DNA from: Acidobacteriota bacterium
GTDB taxonomy: Bacteria; Acidobacteriota; Terriglobia; Bryobacterales; Bryobacteraceae
Reading direction: 5' to 3'
NCBI GenBank assembly: GCA_021788955.1
Contig: JAJYKC010000063.1
Location: 1 to 8,637, forward strand
DNA: 8,637 nucleotides
This document shows, piece after piece, positions 5,241 to 8,637 of this stretch. A model generated the notes under the pieces. That model made no database searches. It saw nothing but the letters and a program-made list of their open reading frames with translations, and was not told where the DNA came from. Numbering within the stretch: the first letter of the stretch is position 1; the number at the start of each line of letters is the position of its first letter. The translations under genes and the position numbers were made by a program.

Positions 5241-6497
5241 GTGGACGACGACGTTTCCAGCCCCGTTTCCGTAAGCCGCCTGCTGCGTCCGCAGGACGCT
5301 GTCTGGGTTGTCCTTTTCACCGCCTTGGCGTTGTTCGGCCCATCGCGTACGCCCCTCGTCATCCTGCTGCTCTGCCTGCTCGGCGTGGCTCAGGTCATCG
5401 AGCCGAAGTTTCCCTGGTTCGCCTCACGCGCCGGCAGCGCCGTCTCCCTCGCCGTCAATCTCGCCCTCTGCGGATTGCTCATCGGAATCACCGGCGGCGT
5501 CTCCAGCAGCTACCACTGGATCCTTCTGTTCCCCGTCGTCTCCGCCGCCACCGCGCTCGGCCCTGTCGGCACCACGCTCGCCGCCCTCGGCGCCTGCGCC
5601 ATGTATCTCTCCTCTCTCCTCCTGGTCGACTGGACTTATCAATACATCCCCGCCAGCCAGGTGCCGGAACTCCTCGTCCGGATCCTCATGATGCCGGTGC
5701 TCGGCTTCCTCACCTATCAACTCGCCGAAGCCAAACGCCGCGAAGCCCGCCGCTATCAGCGAACCGCCGAGCAACTCGCCGAGGCCAACCAGAGCCTCCG
5801 CGAAGCGGAAGCCGAGGTGCGCCGCAGCGAACGACTCGCGGCCCTCGGCCAACTCTCCGCCGGCCTCGCCCATGAACTCCGTAACCCTCTGGGCACCATC
5901 CGCGCCTCGGCCGAAATGCTTCGCAAGTCAGTAGACACCTCCAACGAGGTCGCCCGCGAGATGGCCGGCTATATCGCTAGCGAAGTCGATCGCACCAACT
6001 CCCTCGTCACGCGCTTCCTCGACTTCGCCCGCCCCCTCCAGGTGCGCAAGGCCCCCTCGGATCTGACCCAGGTGCTAGACCGCGCCGTCACCGAACTCGA
6101 AAACCACCAGCCCCCCTATGAAGTCGTCGTCTACAAAAACTATTCGCCCGATGTCCTCCCCGTCCCCATGGATTCCGAACTGATGGAACGCGTCTTCGTA
6201 AACCTGCTCATGAACGCCGCGCAAGCCAGTCCCCCGCACGCCCCCATCACCCTCAAAACCCGCGAACGCGAAGACTTCGTCGAAGTCTCCGTCATCGACC
6301 GCGGCTCCGGCATCGACTCCACCCACCGGGAAAACATGTTCAACCCCTTCTACACCACCAAGCGCGACGGCGTCGGCCTCGGCCTGCCGATCGTCTCGAA
6401 AATCGTCGACGGCCATGGAGGAACGATCGAAGTGGAAAGCGAACCCGGCCAGGGCAGCGTGTTCCGGGTACTGATTCCGATGAAGGAGACCCAATGA
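5241..6497 (+). CDS. Six-TM sensor histidine kinase, PilS-like, 418 aa
   Basis: An inner-membrane sensor kinase of the NtrB/PilS class. About six hydrophobic helices fill residues 19-33, 37-53, 64-84, 91-107, 109-129 and 141-160. The GGVSS turn followed by LLFPVVSAATALGPVG resembles the six-TM region of PilS. There is no large periplasmic domain, so the signal is probably sensed in or at the membrane. A charged, probably coiled-coil linker (161-200) leads to the HisKA domain with phospho-acceptor H211 in LAHELRNPLGT. The ATPase domain is complete: N-box NLLMNAAQ (321-328), G1 DRGSGI (353-358), F-box around FNPFYTT, and G2 GVGLGL (377-382). The GTG start follows a leaderless-type -10 box. The stop overlaps the next start in ATGA, so the two are translationally coupled. 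PilS is inferred; no pilus genes are in the window. Confidence 0.9.
   Translation: MDDDVSSPVSVSRLLRPQDAVWVVLFTALALFGPSRTPLVILLLCLLGVAQVIEPKFPWFASRAGSAVSLAVNLALCGLLIGITGGVSSSYHWILLFPVVSAATALGPVGTTLAALGACAMYLSSLLLVDWTYQYIPASQVPELLVRILMMPVLGFLTYQLAEAKRREARRYQRTAEQLAEANQSLREAEAEVRRSERLAALGQLSAGLAHELRNPLGTIRASAEMLRKSVDTSNEVAREMAGYIASEVDRTNSLVTRFLDFARPLQVRKAPSDLTQVLDRAVTELENHQPPYEVVVYKNYSPDVLPVPMDSELMERVFVNLLMNAAQASPPHAPITLKTREREDFVEVSVIDRGSGIDSTHRENMFNPFYTTKRDGVGLGLPIVSKIVDGHGGTIEVESEPGQGSVFRVLIPMKETQ
6483..6488 (+). promoter_or_regulatory. Strong Shine-Dalgarno AAGGAG for the response regulator
   Basis: AAGGAG lies 5 nt before the ATG at 6494, inside the end of the kinase gene, and fixes the regulator start. 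It contrasts with the kinase gene, which has none. Confidence 0.7.
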
Positions 6498-7855
6498 CCG
6501 GCCGCATCCTCGTAGTCGAAGACGAAGAAAAGCTGCGCCGCGTAATCGAATTACAGTTGCGCGCCGAAGGCTTCGAAGTCGATCAGGCCGGAACCGCCGA
6601 GGACGGGCTCCAACTCGCCTCTTCCGCCGATGTCGTCCTCACCGACCTCCGCCTGCCCGGCATCGACGGCCTCGAACTCCTGACCCGCCTCCGCGAACAA
6701 CACCTCACCGCGCCCGTCATCGTCATGACCGCCTTCGGCAGCATCGAAAAGGCCGTCGAGGCCATGAAAGCGGGCGCGGAAAACTTCGTCCCCAAGCCCT
6801 TCTCGCTCGATCACCTCGTCGCGGTCGTCAACAAAGCCCTCGCCAACCGCGCCCTCCGGGAGGAAAACCGCCAGCTCAAAGCCGAACTCAACTCGCGCTA
6901 CCAGTTCGGCAACATCGTCGGCCGCAGCCCCGCCATGCGGGAAATCTTCTCCACCGTCGAACGCGTCGCGCCCACCCGCGCCACCGTCCTGCTTTGCGGA
7001 GAAAGCGGCGTCGGCAAGGATATGATCGCCCGCGCCATCCACCAGCATTCCCCGCGCCGCGACAAGCCGTTCGTCAAACTCAACTGCACCGCCATCCCCG
7101 AAAACCTCATGGAGAGCGAGCTGTTCGGCTATGAAAAAGGAGCCTTCACCGGCGCCACCACTACCAAGCCCGGTAAGTTCGAGCAGGCCGACACCGGCAC
7201 CGTCTTCCTCGACGAGATCGGCGACGTTCCCCCCGCCGTCCAGGTGAAACTTCTCCGCATCCTCCAGGAACGCGAGTTCGAACGCCTCGGCAGCAACAAA
7301 ACCCGCCACATCGACGTCCGCGTTGTCGCCGCCACTAACGTCGACCTCCGCGAAGCCCTCGAACAAGGCACCTTCCGCGAGGATCTCTACTACCGCCTCA
7401 ACGTCCTTCCCATCAACGTCCCACCCCTCCGCGAGCGCAAAGAGGACATCCCGTTCCTGGTCGAACACTTCATCAAGAAACTCAGCAAGGATCTCGGCAG
7501 CCAGGTCGATTCCGTCGCCCCGGAAGCCATCGAGCGTCTCCTCGAATTCCACTGGCCCGGCAACGTGCGGGAACTCGAAAACGTCATCGAGCGCAGCATG
7601 GTCCTCGCTTCCGGCACGCGCCTGCAGGCCGCCGACATCCGCCTGGAAACCGACCATCGCACCCGCCCCGCCGCCTCCAACGGCGGCTTCCTTCCCGAAG
7701 GCCTCTCCCTCGAACAATACGAACAGCAACTCATCCGCGAAGCCCTCCGCCGCGCCAACGGCAACAAAAGCCAGGCCGCCCGCCTCCTCGGCCTCACCCG
7801 CAACGCCCTCCGCTACCGCCTCTCGCAAATGGGCGTCGAAGAGGACGACACGTAA
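6494..7855 (+). CDS. NtrC-family sigma-54-dependent response regulator, 453 aa
   Basis: A cytoplasmic enhancer-binding transcription activator and the partner of the kinase, whose gene it overlaps by 4 nt. The receiver domain (about 4-118) has acidic pocket D10/E11, phospho-acceptor D51 in LTDLRLPG, T79 and K101 in VPKPF. The AAA+ domain (about 139-365) has Walker A GESGVGKD (169-176), the GAFTGA loop (216-221) that contacts sigma-54, Walker B VFLDE (237-241), sensor one VVAATN, an FREDLYYRLNV arginine-finger region, and sensor two WPGNVREL. The C-terminal Fis-type helix-turn-helix (about 407-447) reads ANGNKSQAARLLGLTRNALR. All key residues are present. Length and order match NtrC, ZraR and PilR. 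I found no convincing sigma-54 -24/-12 site in the window, so its targets probably lie elsewhere. PilR is a reasonable guess only because of the kinase. Confidence 0.95.
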   Translation: MTGRILVVEDEEKLRRVIELQLRAEGFEVDQAGTAEDGLQLASSADVVLTDLRLPGIDGLELLTRLREQHLTAPVIVMTAFGSIEKAVEAMKAGAENFVPKPFSLDHLVAVVNKALANRALREENRQLKAELNSRYQFGNIVGRSPAMREIFSTVERVAPTRATVLLCGESGVGKDMIARAIHQHSPRRDKPFVKLNCTAIPENLMESELFGYEKGAFTGATTTKPGKFEQADTGTVFLDEIGDVPPAVQVKLLRILQEREFERLGSNKTRHIDVRVVAATNVDLREALEQGTFREDLYYRLNVLPINVPPLRERKEDIPFLVEHFIKKLSKDLGSQVDSVAPEAIERLLEFHWPGNVRELENVIERSMVLASGTRLQAADIRLETDHRTRPAASNGGFLPEGLSLEQYEQQLIREALRRANGNKSQAARLLGLTRNALRYRLSQMGVEEDDT

Positions 7856-7893
7856 CCCCACGCGCTCCTCTTTGATATGACAAAGTAGACAAC

Positions 7894-8637
7894 GTGAATC
7901 GACGCCAGTTCCTCCTCTCCGCCGGCCTCGGCGCCGGCGCGGCTGCCTCCCTCACCGCCGCCCCCACCAACCGCCCCAACATCCTCCTCATCTACGCCGA
8001 CGACGTCGGCTACGGCGACCTCTCCTGCTACGGCGCCACCCGCGTCAAAACCCCCAACCTCGATCGCCTCGCCGCCGGCGGCCTCCGCTTCACCAACGTC
8101 CACACCTCTTCGGCCACGTGCACCCCGTCCCGCTATTCGCTCCTCAGCGGCCAATATGCATGGCGCAAATCCGGCACCGGCATCCTCCCCGGCGACGCCG
8201 CGCTCATTCTCCCCACCAACGGCGACACGCTTCCCGCCACGCTCCAGCGCGCCGGCTACCACACCGCCGCCATCGGCAAATGGCATCTTGGCCTCGGCAG
8301 CGGCGACATCGACTGGAACGGCGACATCCGCCCCGGCCCCAACGAAGTCGGCTTCGACTACTCCTTCATCATCCCCGCCACGCTCGACCGCGTCCCCTGC
8401 GTCTTCGTCGAAAACCACCGCGTCGTCAACCTGGACCCCAAAGACCCCATCGGTGTCAGCTACAAAACTCCTTTCCCCGGCGAACTCACCGGCAAGGACC
8501 ACCCCGAGCTCCTCACCATGCACCCCAGCCATGGCCACGACCAGGCCATCGTCAACCACGTCAGCCGCATCGGCTACATGACCGGTGGCAAGTCCGCCCT
8601 CTGGGTCGACCAGGACATCGTCGACGTCCTCGCCGGC
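7894..8637 (+). CDS. Tat-exported Cys-type sulfatase, N-terminal part (runs off right edge)
   Basis: The frame is open from GTG 7894 to the window end, 248 codons, of a family usually 450-550 aa long. The start NRRQFLLSAGLGAGAAAS is a twin-arginine signal peptide. The mature part opens with the type-I sulfatase signature PNILLIYADDVGYGDLSCYG, where D36/D37 bind calcium. The active-site motif is C76-T-P-S-R80 followed by YSLLSG; C76 would be oxidised to formylglycine. GYHTAAIGKWHLG, with K129 and H131, is the second signature. Such enzymes remove sulfate from sulfated polysaccharides or other sulfate esters; the substrate is unknown. No Shine-Dalgarno site is seen. TTGATAT near 7872-7878 could be a -10 box, giving a leader under about 10 nt. 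The gene starts 38 bp after the regulator and no terminator separates them. Confidence 0.92.
   Translation, partial: MNRRQFLLSAGLGAGAAASLTAAPTNRPNILLIYADDVGYGDLSCYGATRVKTPNLDRLAAGGLRFTNVHTSSATCTPSRYSLLSGQYAWRKSGTGILPGDAALILPTNGDTLPATLQRAGYHTAAIGKWHLGLGSGDIDWNGDIRPGPNEVGFDYSFIIPATLDRVPCVFVENHRVVNLDPKDPIGVSYKTPFPGELTGKDHPELLTMHPSHGHDQAIVNHVSRIGYMTGGKSALWVDQDIVDVLAG

Noticed and set aside
6551..7861. A 436-codon open frame on the minus strand across nearly the whole response regulator gene
   Set aside because: It is an antisense shadow created by strong G/C-ending codon use. It is Gly/Ala/Glu-rich with no motif, while the plus strand encodes a complete NtrC-type protein.
1..8637. CRISPR arrays, tRNA or rRNA genes, insertion sequences and phage genes
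   Set aside because: I saw no regularly spaced long repeats, tRNA-like folds, transposase or integrase motifs on either strand.

Overview
The window is high-GC bacterial chromosome with tightly packed genes. Codons end mostly in C or G, there is a six-repeat ribosomal S1 protein, secreted carboxypeptidase-regulatory-like domains, a Tat-type sulfatase, and several genes without a Shine-Dalgarno site. This mix fits a soil Acidobacteriota of the Solibacter/Bryobacter type. That placement is inference from gene content and style; no rRNA or other decisive marker is present. There is no tRNA, rRNA, CRISPR array, transposase or integrase.

Layout. (1) 1-165, minus: the N-terminus of a membrane protein that runs off the left edge. 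(2) 255-1658, plus: four small genes read the same way. They are an unrecognised 126-aa protein, a LysW-like zinc-ribbon protein with a long acidic tail, and two short secreted beta-sandwich (carboxypeptidase regulatory-like) proteins. The third gene starts inside the acidic tail of the second, in another frame. (3) 1659-1840: the longest gene-free stretch, with four units phased at 11 bp and an AT-rich tract. (4) 1841-3276, plus: a PHP-family metal-dependent hydrolase and a GNAT acetyltransferase. (5) 3407-5188, minus: ribosomal protein S1, converging on the GNAT gene. (6) 5241-7855, plus: a six-TM histidine kinase and an NtrC-type sigma-54 activator joined by an ATGA overlap, resembling PilS/PilR. 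The 52-bp spacer between rpsA and the kinase holds two adjacent palindromes. (7) 7894-8637, plus: the N-terminal part of a Tat-exported Cys-type sulfatase, cut by the right edge.

How they work together. The kinase and regulator are one signalling unit. The LysW-like gene and its two secreted neighbours look like one transcription unit of unknown purpose. The other genes look like independent neighbours. The most unusual items are the LysW-like protein, which keeps the family's zinc ribbon, DPL motif and near-terminal Asp-Trp but ends in Lys and carries an acidic insert; the start of the next gene overprinted on that acidic tract; the 11-bp phased repeats; and a recurring TAnnnT box 6-7 bp before start codons that suggests leaderless mRNAs. 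No clearly new multi-gene system can be proven from the sequence alone.
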